NCBI GenBank assembly: GCA_026125285.1
Contig: JAHCLO010000009.1
Location: forward strand, 124,001 to 188,000
From: Verrucomicrobiia bacterium
GTDB lineage: Bacteria > Verrucomicrobiota > Verrucomicrobiia > Limisphaerales > JADLHS01
Direction: 5' to 3'
Length of the DNA: 64,000 nt
A program made the position numbers and the translations under genes. This document shows, piece after piece, positions 8,312 to 15,109 of the stretch. The notes beneath the pieces were generated by a model. The model made no database searches. It was not told the origin of the DNA and saw nothing but the letters and a program-made list of their open reading frames with translations. Position 1 is the stretch's first letter. Each line of letters begins with the position of its first letter.

Positions 8312-9187
8312 ATGAAGAGTGTTTCCCGGAGATTTCGCTGGAGCACGTCCTGTGTTGTAGGTTTGCTCCTGTTCACCTTGAGCGTGCCCGCCGCTGACGG
8401 TATCCGGCTGATTGTGCGTGGAGATGACATTGGCTCGACCCACGCCGCCAATCTGGCCTGCATCCAGTCCTACCGCGAGGGCATCGTGCGGTCGGTGGAA
8501 CTCATGGTGCCGTGCCCTTGGTTTCCCGAAGCCGTGCGCTTGCTCAACGAGAATCCCGGCCTGGACGTTGGCATTCACCTGGTCCTCACCAGTGAATGGG
8601 CAAACTTCAAGTGGCGGCCGCTCACGCTCGCGCCAAGCTTGGTGGACCCGGATGGTTATTTCTTTCCCATGGTGTGGCCGAATCCAGAGCTACCGCCGAA
8701 AAGCTCATTGAAGGAATCGGCCTGGAAACTTGCCGAAGTGGAAGCCGAGTTGCGCGCGCAGATTGAAACTGCGATCCGTCACCTGCCCCGCATCTCGCAC
8801 CTGAGCGCCCACATGGGTTTCACCAGCCTGGACCCTTCCTTGGCGGCACTGGTGAAACAACTGGCCCGGGAGTATCGTCTCGACACCGAGAGCGGTTCGC
8901 AGCCACTGAAGCGCTTCGCCGGCTGGGGCAAAGCCCGCACGGCCGAGGAGCGCATCGTGCAATTCGTCAAGCATCTGGAAGGGCTTGAGCCCGGCACCTA
9001 CTTGTTCGTGGAACATCCCGGGTTGGATGTCCCTGAAATGCAAGCCATCGGTCACAAGGGTTACGAAGACGTGGCGGCGGATCGCGCGGCGGTGACCAGG
9101 GTTTTCACCAGTCCAGAAGTGAAAGCGGCCATCCGGAAGAAAGGCATCCGGCTCATGGGCTATGATGAGTTGAAGGCGGAGCCTTGA
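8312..9187 (+). CDS. ChbG/HpnK-family (YdjC-like) carbohydrate deacetylase, secreted
   Basis: A 291-residue protein with an N-terminal signal peptide (RRFRWSTSCVVGLLLFTLSVPAADG). The mature part begins with the family motif IRLIVRGDDIGSTHAAN, whose two aspartates bind the catalytic metal. It continues with GLDVGIHLVLTSEW and ISHLSAHMGFTS, which carry the metal-ligand histidines. The family removes acetyl groups from N-acetylated sugars such as chitobiose. Export suggests action on extracellular or periplasmic glycans. It lies between two repeat-bearing intergenic regions, so it is probably monocistronic. Confidence 0.85.
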   Translation: MKSVSRRFRWSTSCVVGLLLFTLSVPAADGIRLIVRGDDIGSTHAANLACIQSYREGIVRSVELMVPCPWFPEAVRLLNENPGLDVGIHLVLTSEWANFKWRPLTLAPSLVDPDGYFFPMVWPNPELPPKSSLKESAWKLAEVEAELRAQIETAIRHLPRISHLSAHMGFTSLDPSLAALVKQLAREYRLDTESGSQPLKRFAGWGKARTAEERIVQFVKHLEGLEPGTYLFVEHPGLDVPEMQAIGHKGYEDVAADRAAVTRVFTSPEVKAAIRKKGIRLMGYDELKAEP

Positions 9188-9235
9188 GGCAGGACCGCCC
9201 GGCGCCTGCTGGCCCTTCACCCTGAACCCTCGCTC

Positions 9236-9306
9236 GTAGCCGCCGACGTGAGGAGGCGGACAACGTTGCAGTTCAGGGGAACCCGTCTCCTCACTTCGGC
9301 GGCTAC
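9236..9306. repeat. 24-bp imperfect inverted repeat
   Basis: The arms 9236-9259 (GTAGCCGCCGACGTGAGGAG...) and 9283-9306 are reverse complements with two mismatches, around a 23-base loop. Loop size matches that of the inverted repeat at 8060-8138, but the arm sequence differs. It is probably a dispersed intergenic hairpin element. Confidence 0.8.
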
Positions 9307-9370
9307 GGTTCGGGGAGTCAAAGCGCGAATCTGGATTTGGCGAAGTCTCACCCTGAACCTCGCGGGGTGG

Positions 9371-9468
9371 GGCGGACATTCCTGTCTGCCGGTGCGGGCG
9401 ACTTTCTAGTCGCCTGTTGGCACCCCGGACTGGAAAGTCCGGGGCACCGGCAGGCTGGAAAGCCTGCC
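9371..9468. repeat. Cluster of four consecutive short hairpins
   Basis: Four small palindromic units follow each other: 9371-9390 (GGCGGACA/TGTCTGCC), 9397-9414 (GGCGACT/AGTCGCC), 9423-9444 (CCCCGGACT/AGTCCGGGG) and 9449-9468 (GGCAGGCT/AGCCTGCC). The loops are short and TTC- or GGA-like. The outer segments 9367-9395 and 9444-9472 also pair with each other at 24 of 29 positions, so the block can fold as one large or four small structures. Confidence 0.8.
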
Positions 9469-9633
9469 CCACAGCACGGTTCAGGGGTTCACAGCGCGAA
9501 CAGGGGTTGGGAGAATCCTCACCCCAAGTTGCGGAGATCAAGCCGCCGGAGGTGACCGCAGTTCATCGTATGATGGAGGTGGTAGTCCCTTGGATTGACG
9601 TCGCGCTGGCGCCAGTCAACAATCCGCGCGCAC

Positions 9634-10767
9634 ATGACGCAGAAACAACTTCAGTCGCTGGCGAAACGGCACGGCACGCCGCTCGTGATCATTGACCACA
9701 ATGTCATCCGGAAGAACTACGCCGAGTTCCGCCGTCACCTGCCCAAGGTCCAGTGTTATTACGCCGTCAAGGCCAATGCCGAGCCGGCCATCATTCGCAC
9801 ACTCTACAAAGCCGGCGCCAGCTTCGACGTGGCCTCGATGCCGGAGTTCATGATGGTTTATGAAAACATCAAGGACCTTCCCGCCAGGCAGCAGCAGGAT
9901 TTCATTTGGGACAAAATCATTTACGCGAATCCGACGAAGCCGAAGGAGACGCTGGTCGCGCTGGATCAATACAAACCGCTCGTCACCTATGACAACCTGG
10001 CCGAATTGAAGAAGATCAAACAATACGCTCCGCACGCGGGTGTGGTTTTGCGGCTGGGCGTGGCGAACACCGGCTCGCAGTGCGAGCTGTCCAACAAGTT
10101 CGGCTGCCAGACCGGCGAAGCGGTGGATTTGATTCTCGAAGCGTTTCGGCTCGGCCTCGTGGTCGAGGGGTTGAGCTTCCACGTCGGCAGCCAATGCACG
10201 AACTTCCAGAACTTTGTCCAGGCGCTCAACGCCGCCGCGGCCGTGATGAAGGAAAGCCGCGAGCGCGGACACGAAATCAAGATTCTCGACATCGGCGGCG
10301 GCTTCCCCGCGCCCTACAACCGGCACGTCAAACCGTTCCGCGAACTGGCCCGGGTCATCAACGCCGAAATTGACCGCTTGTTCGCGCCGGACATCCAGAT
10401 TCTGGCCGAGCCGGGCCGGTTTCTCGTGGCCACCGCCGCCACCTCTGTGGCGCGAGTCATTGGCAAGGCCGTGCGCGAGGGCAAACCGTGTTTCTACATT
10501 GACGACAGCGTTTATCACACCTTCTCCGGCATCATCTTCGACCATTGCCAGTACCACCTGAAATCGTTTCGCAAGGGCAAGACCGAGGTTTCCGCTGTGT
10601 TTGGTCAAACGTGCGACGGGCTGGACTGCATCTCTCAATCCGAACTGCTGCCGGCATTGGAAATCGAAGACCTGGTTTACGCCGAGAACATCGGCGCTTA
10701 CAGCAACGCCTCGGCGACATGGTTCAACGGCTTCCCGCCGGCCAAGGTGGTGCATGTGAACCAGTAA
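9634..10767 (+). CDS. Fold-type III PLP-dependent ornithine/lysine-type decarboxylase
   Basis: A 377-residue cytoplasmic alanine-racemase-fold decarboxylase, most similar in motifs to ornithine decarboxylases, which make putrescine. PLP-binding Lys46 is in CYYAVKANAEP. Further signatures are FHVGSQC, the phosphate-binding ILDIGGGFPAPY, AEPGRFLVA, and the partner-subunit active-site motif TCDGLD with Cys327, followed by ENIGAYS. The ATG at 9634 (MTQKQLQSLAKRHGTPL) is chosen over an upstream start at 9595 because the family N-terminus starts here. Ornithine, lysine or carboxynorspermidine-type substrates cannot be told apart by eye. No other polyamine gene adjoins it. Confidence 0.88.
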   Translation: MTQKQLQSLAKRHGTPLVIIDHNVIRKNYAEFRRHLPKVQCYYAVKANAEPAIIRTLYKAGASFDVASMPEFMMVYENIKDLPARQQQDFIWDKIIYANPTKPKETLVALDQYKPLVTYDNLAELKKIKQYAPHAGVVLRLGVANTGSQCELSNKFGCQTGEAVDLILEAFRLGLVVEGLSFHVGSQCTNFQNFVQALNAAAAVMKESRERGHEIKILDIGGGFPAPYNRHVKPFRELARVINAEIDRLFAPDIQILAEPGRFLVATAATSVARVIGKAVREGKPCFYIDDSVYHTFSGIIFDHCQYHLKSFRKGKTEVSAVFGQTCDGLDCISQSELLPALEIEDLVYAENIGAYSNASATWFNGFPPAKVVHVNQ

Positions 10768-10980
10768 CTGCGGGATGCGCGAACCTCTCGCCTCAGTGCG
10801 CGTCGGAGGTGAGCACTGGGAACGCACGCATATCCAGGTGGTTGGAATGGTCACGGGCCAATTTATCCAAGGCACCGCCATTATGGCCTGTGCGAGTTAG
10901 CCCAAGTTCTTCAGTGCTAGCGATTACGAGAGTCGGCGATTCCGATTGAGGGGTTTGGAGAAACGCGTAAGCTCGAACCG

Positions 10981-12807
10981 ATGAAGCTGAGGGCAAAGGG
11001 GCAAGTGCCATCGGGGAGGCCGACCCAGTGGGCAGGGTTGGTGGCTGGGTTGACAGTGTTGCTCTCGGCCGCGGCATTTGCCGAGGAGAACGGCCCCCCG
11101 AGCGATCCGAAGCGCGTGTTGATCCTGGAATCGTTTGGGCGGGACTTTGCGGTGTGGGACGCCGTCCCACCGGCCTTCAAGAAGGAGTTAGCCCAACTGT
11201 TCTCCTGGCCGATTGAATTCCACGAGGCGGCATTGGAAACCGCGCGGGCTGACCAACCCCAGGCGGAGACGGCGTTTGCTGAGTACTTGCGGGCGCTGTA
11301 CGCAAGGCGAGCACCGGATTTGGTGGTGCCGGTCGCGGCCCCTGCGGCGCAGTTTTGGTGGCGACATCGCGCCGATTTGTTTCCCGAAACGCCGGTCGTA
11401 ATCGGCGGGATTGATCAACGGATGTTACCGACCTTGTCGCTCGGCTCGAACGACACGGCGGTCTTGGCGCAGCTCGACGTGGCAGCGTGCTTCGAGATCC
11501 TGTCGCAGTTGTGCCCGGCCACCACCAACCTCGCGCTGGTGTTCGGCAACTCACCCCACGAGAAGCTCTGGGTGGCTGAGTGCCGACAAGCGTTTCAACC
11601 TTACACCAACCGCCTGCAGATGATCTGGCTCAACGAGTTGTCCTTCCCGGAAATGTGCCGGCACATGGCCAGCTTGCCGCCCCGCTCCGCCATCGCCTAC
11701 GGGTCGTTGCTGGTGGATGCCGCCGGGGTGCCCCATGAACAGTTGAAGGCGTTGGAGCGGCTGTGCGCGGTTGCCAATGCGCCCGTGTTCGGCACGGAGG
11801 AAGAACAGCTTGGCCACGGGATCGTTGGAGGAAGCCTGGTTTCCGGCAGCGCGCTGGGCCAGGAAGCCGCCCGGCTGGCCGCCCGCGTCCTACGTGGTGA
11901 GCCGCCGGGCAGTATCGCGCCCCCGGTGATTCGCCCCGGCCCGCCGCAATTTGATTGGCGCCAACTGCAGCGCTGGAACATCAGCGAGAGCCGTTTGCCC
12001 CCTGGCAGTGTGGTGCGGTTCCGGCAACCCTCCGTGTGGCAGCGCTACCGCTGGTACATCTTGAGCGCCTTGGGCATCATGATCGCGCAGGCGGTGACCA
12101 TTTTAGGCTTGATCGTGCAGCGCACCCGCCGCCGCACCGCCGAAACTTCCGCGTACGAACTCGCCGGGCGGTTGGTCGCCGTCCAGGAGAGCGAACGTCG
12201 GGACATCGCCGGTAAACTCCACGATGGGCTGGGTCAGGATTTGTTGGTCATCGCCAGCCAGGCCCAGTTGAGCCTCAACCAGCCGGAGAACCCGCCGGGG
12301 ACAGTGACACGGCTCAAAGAGATTGCCGACACAGCCAGGCAGGCCATTCAACAAACCCGGCAAATGGCGCACGATCTCCGCCCCGGGCTGCTGGAGGAAT
12401 TGGGCTTCACCAAAGCGGTCCAAGCCTGCGCCGACAAGGCTGCGAGAGCCACTGGCCTGGCCATGGACTTCAAGCTAACAGACGTGGACGGTCTGCTGTC
12501 GCCCGAGTTCGAGGTCAACCTTTTCCGGATCCTGCAGGAAACCCTGAACAACGTCCTCAAGCACGCCGGTGCGTCGCAGGTTCAAGTCACACTGACCAGG
12601 GATCGGACCCATCTGCACCTGATCGTGGAAGACAATGGCCGCGGTTTTGATCCCCAGCAGGTGGAATCCCTCGCGCCCGATCAACGTGGCTTGGGTCTCC
12701 ACGAAATCGCCGAACGCGTAAAGATGATGCGGGGGCGCGTTGTAATCCGGTCGCGACCTGGTCAAGGCGCACGATTAACAATTGAAGTGCCGTTGAAAAC
12801 TTCTTGA
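10981..12807 (+). CDS. NarX-type sensor histidine kinase with periplasmic binding-protein-like sensor
   Basis: A 608-residue membrane kinase. A signal/anchor segment lies near residues 17-34. Residues 42-330 form a periplasmic region like ABC-type substrate-binding proteins (RVLILESFGRDFAVWDAVPP, then PVVIGGIDQRMLP and HGIVGGSLVSG). A transmembrane helix follows at about 355-378 (WYILSALGIMIAQAVTILGL). The HisKA_3 dimerisation domain carries the phosphorylated His414 in DIAGKLHDGLGQDL, and the ATPase domain shows the N box (ILQETLNNVLKHA) and G1 box (VEDNGRGFD). The LuxR-type regulator 104 bases downstream is the expected partner. The ligand is unknown; the fold suggests a small soluble molecule. 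Confidence 0.92.
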   Translation: MKLRAKGQVPSGRPTQWAGLVAGLTVLLSAAAFAEENGPPSDPKRVLILESFGRDFAVWDAVPPAFKKELAQLFSWPIEFHEAALETARADQPQAETAFAEYLRALYARRAPDLVVPVAAPAAQFWWRHRADLFPETPVVIGGIDQRMLPTLSLGSNDTAVLAQLDVAACFEILSQLCPATTNLALVFGNSPHEKLWVAECRQAFQPYTNRLQMIWLNELSFPEMCRHMASLPPRSAIAYGSLLVDAAGVPHEQLKALERLCAVANAPVFGTEEEQLGHGIVGGSLVSGSALGQEAARLAARVLRGEPPGSIAPPVIRPGPPQFDWRQLQRWNISESRLPPGSVVRFRQPSVWQRYRWYILSALGIMIAQAVTILGLIVQRTRRRTAETSAYELAGRLVAVQESERRDIAGKLHDGLGQDLLVIASQAQLSLNQPENPPGTVTRLKEIADTARQAIQQTRQMAHDLRPGLLEELGFTKAVQACADKAARATGLAMDFKLTDVDGLLSPEFEVNLFRILQETLNNVLKHAGASQVQVTLTRDRTHLHLIVEDNGRGFDPQQVESLAPDQRGLGLHEIAERVKMMRGRVVIRSRPGQGARLTIEVPLKTS

Positions 12808-12859
12808 TCTTGCTCTCGCTCCTACTCTTACTTCCTGGCCATGGGCAAGACGAAGTTGA

Positions 12860-12890
12860 GCGCTAGCGCAGGAGGAAGAACTTGATCAAG
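12860..12890 (+). promoter_or_regulatory. Misplaced strong Shine-Dalgarno between two palindromes
   Basis: GCGCTAGCGC (12860-12869) and CTTGATCAAG (12881-12890) are both perfect palindromes, and they flank AGGAGGAAGAA. The Shine-Dalgarno is too far from the regulator's ATG at 12911 to serve it in the usual way, and the TTG it would serve at 12882 is in a different frame. A regulatory leader or RNA switch is possible. Confidence 0.3.
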
Positions 12891-12910
12891 CGCCAGAACG
12901 GAATGTCACC

Positions 12911-13570
12911 ATGCGCCCAACAAATTCCATCACCGTGGTTATCGCCGATGACCACCCCATCTTCCGGCGCGGCTTGTGCGACATTCTCGCCAGCGACCCC
13001 GCGTTGCGTCTCGTCGGCGAAGCGGGTGATGGCGAGGAAGCCTGGCGGTTGATCCAGGAACTGCGGCCAGCCGTGGCCGTGCTGGACATCCACATGCCCC
13101 GGCGCAGCGGGATCGAGTTGGGCGGCCTGGTGTCGCAGCGGCGACTGCCCGTCGAGTTGATCATCCTCACGATGGACGCCGAGGAGGGTTTGCTCCACGA
13201 AGCGTTGAACCTGGGCGTCAAGGGTTATCTACTCAAGGAAAACGCCATCGCCGAACTGCTCCAGGCCATCCACCGTGTGGCTGGCGGAGATTGTTACATC
13301 TGCCCCGCGCTCTCGACGGCGCTGGTGCAGCGCAACGCGGCTTGGAAGGCCCTGCATGAACAGAAGGTCGGCCTGGCCAAGCTCTCTCCCACTGAACGCC
13401 AGATTCTCAAACTGATCTCCGAAGACCGCACCAGCAAGGAGATCGCCGAAATCCTGCACAGCCGTGTTCGCACGGTAGAAACGCACCGCCAGAACATCTC
13501 CCACAAACTGAATTTGAGCGGCAGTCATAGCCTCCTCCGTTTCGCGTTCGATCACAAAGCGCAGTTGTAG
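12911..13570 (+). CDS. NarL/FixJ-type response regulator with LuxR HTH
   Basis: A 219-residue two-domain regulator. The receiver has the acidic pair in VVIADDHPIF, phosphoacceptor Asp59 in VAVLDIHMPRRSG, and Lys in GYLLKENAIAEL. The C-terminal LuxR helix-turn-helix reads LSPTERQILKLISEDRTSKE, then IAEILHSRVRTVETHRQNI. It is the cognate partner of the kinase just upstream. The ATG at 12911 has no adjacent Shine-Dalgarno; a strong AGGAGGAAG lies about 32 bases upstream between two short palindromes, which may affect translation. The targets are unknown; the convergent secreted-protein cluster is a candidate by location only. Confidence 0.93.
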   Translation: MRPTNSITVVIADDHPIFRRGLCDILASDPALRLVGEAGDGEEAWRLIQELRPAVAVLDIHMPRRSGIELGGLVSQRRLPVELIILTMDAEEGLLHEALNLGVKGYLLKENAIAELLQAIHRVAGGDCYICPALSTALVQRNAAWKALHEQKVGLAKLSPTERQILKLISEDRTSKEIAEILHSRVRTVETHRQNISHKLNLSGSHSLLRFAFDHKAQL

Positions 13571-13627
13571 TCGTGGTCGTTCCGACTTCCGAATTCCAAA
13601 TCGGATGGCGCGGCACGCTTCAGCGCG

Positions 13628-14218
13628 TCATTGCCGGGCGATGGCGGCCGGCGCAATGCCGCTTTGCTCCCCATCCTTCCAGAATTCTTGACTGATCAGT
13701 TCCCCGTGATTAAGGCGGGCCTCTGCCCGGAGAAAGCCGCTGGGATAATAGGCGCGCGCAATGCCCTCCGGCTTGCCGTTTTCGAGTAGGATTTCCTGAT
13801 GCAAGGTGCCGTCCTCATACCAGCGCCGGAACGTGCCTTCAAGTTGACCCTGGATAATTTGCACCTCGGACAGTCTGCGGCCGTTGGGGTGCCACTTGGT
13901 TCGCAACCCGTGGGCAACCCCGGCGTGAAAATACTCGAGGCGCTGCGGTTGCCCATTCGTGTACCATCTTTCAGACCGGCCCTCAAGCCGTCCTTCGGCG
14001 ATCTCCGACCGCGATTTCCGCTCGCCGGTCTCGTAGGTTTCGACCAGCACGCCAGTGAACGGTATGTCCTCCCCCTGGCGATACCACGAGTCTTCGCGGA
14101 GGACCAACTGGCTCTGAGTAACCTCGGGGGGTGAAGTCTTGCGAGGCCGCGAAAGAATCAGCAGCACTCCGGTCGCCAGAATCAGCGCCAAGATGATGAG
14201 AACTGGTTTCTTGGTCAT
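13628..14218 (-). CDS. MORN_2 repeat (YwqK-like) membrane-anchored protein
   Basis: A 196-residue protein with an N-terminal anchor or signal segment (PVLIILALILATGVLLIL) followed by successive MORN_2 repeats: GERKSRSEIAEGRLEGRSER, then WYTNGQPQRLEYFHAGVAHG, RRWYEDGTLHQEILLENGK and YYPSGFLRAEARLNHGE. Proteins of this type are sometimes labelled YwqK-family antitoxins, but the signal anchor argues for an envelope role here. Its ATG overlaps the TGA of the preceding gene by 4 bases, so it is translationally coupled as the last gene of the large minus-strand cluster. Confidence 0.85.
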   Translation of the reverse strand: MTKKPVLIILALILATGVLLILSRPRKTSPPEVTQSQLVLREDSWYRQGEDIPFTGVLVETYETGERKSRSEIAEGRLEGRSERWYTNGQPQRLEYFHAGVAHGLRTKWHPNGRRLSEVQIIQGQLEGTFRRWYEDGTLHQEILLENGKPEGIARAYYPSGFLRAEARLNHGELISQEFWKDGEQSGIAPAAIARQ

Positions 14219-15096
14219 AGGTCACCAGGCAGGATCTTAGCTCTATAGAAGAGATGCTGAACGGCTTGCCCATCGGACGGCAGGGCCTCGATGCGCTGGA
14301 AGCAAACGGCGGTCGCCTGAAAGCAACTCCGCCTCGGACCTTCGGGGCCGTCCGTCAGCAGGCGGAATTGCGCCGGGCTCCAGGTCTGCAAATCCGCCGA
14401 GGTTTCCAAGGCGTACGCTCGACCGCGAATCGCCAGGAACTCCAGGACGGGATTCCCGTTGGCTTCACCCACGATGTCGAGCCAGAAGCCGTCCTGGGGG
14501 TCAAAGGCGTAGGTTCCCGCCAGATACTCCTGGAGGTTGCTCAGGCCATCGCCGTCATCATCAGTCTCCGGTCGGATGTCGTGAATGGTCAATTCGGCGC
14601 CCAATGCTGCGATGAGCGCTCGTTCCCACGCGTCAGGCAAACCGTCGCCATCAAGGTCCTCGCCAAGCGTCAGATCCATGCGTGTGCTTTGAGCTGGCTT
14701 GCCCAAGTTGGAGTAGTTCGCAACGACTTCGAGCGGACAATAAACAGTCGAGCCGATTTTGACTTTTAGCCGGAAAGCCACGGTCGGCCTGAGCGCGGTC
14801 GGTTTGTACGCGTCCGTCGTCAGGCCGGCGTCCATGGGCACTTGCAGCCGGTAGTTCGCGTCAGGTCTGAGCCCGGGAACGACCAAGGAATTCAGCCGCA
14901 CCCCCGTAAATGTCTCCAAGACCACTTCAGCATTGGTCACTATGAGCGGATTGCCCAACTCATCCCGGACGGTGCCGTAGAGGGTGTGGTAAGGGGCGGG
15001 AGGATAGGCCTCCAGCGAGGTGATGCCGGCACTGACGAGGAAGAACACCGCGAGCCCCAGGCCGCAATTCAAGCAGAGCAAACGAAGCGCTTTCAT
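14215..15096 (-). CDS. Secreted protein with calcium-binding-type repeats and FYR-type C-terminus
   Basis: A 293-residue exported protein with a signal peptide (LNCGLGLAVFFLVSAGITSLEA). The first half has a carboxypeptidase-regulatory/CnaB-like strand pattern (LYGTVRDELGNPLIVTNAEV). Two aspartate-rich loops typical of thrombospondin-3 or dockerin-like calcium sites follow: DLDGDGLPDAWE near residue 148 and DDDGDGLSNLQEYLAGT near residue 176. The end carries YALETSADLQTWSP and LFYRAKIL, a C-terminal module shared by other secreted proteins in this window. It starts 13 bases after the giant gene and overlaps the MORN gene by 4 bases. Confidence 0.85.
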   Translation of the reverse strand: MKALRLLCLNCGLGLAVFFLVSAGITSLEAYPPAPYHTLYGTVRDELGNPLIVTNAEVVLETFTGVRLNSLVVPGLRPDANYRLQVPMDAGLTTDAYKPTALRPTVAFRLKVKIGSTVYCPLEVVANYSNLGKPAQSTRMDLTLGEDLDGDGLPDAWERALIAALGAELTIHDIRPETDDDGDGLSNLQEYLAGTYAFDPQDGFWLDIVGEANGNPVLEFLAIRGRAYALETSADLQTWSPAQFRLLTDGPEGPRRSCFQATAVCFQRIEALPSDGQAVQHLFYRAKILPGDL

Positions 15097-15109
15097 ATCA
15101 AGAGGAGAG

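Larger units (their letters stand above)
9188..9633. other. Repeat-dense intergenic region
   Basis: About 445 bases without a gene. It holds a 24-base imperfect inverted repeat (9236-9306), a run of four small hairpins (9371-9468), and a direct repeat of the flank: GGTTCGGGGAGTCAAAGCGC near 9307 recurs as GGTTCAGGGGTTCACAGCGC near 9478. The last 100 bases before the decarboxylase show no clear promoter that I can name. Confidence 0.7.
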
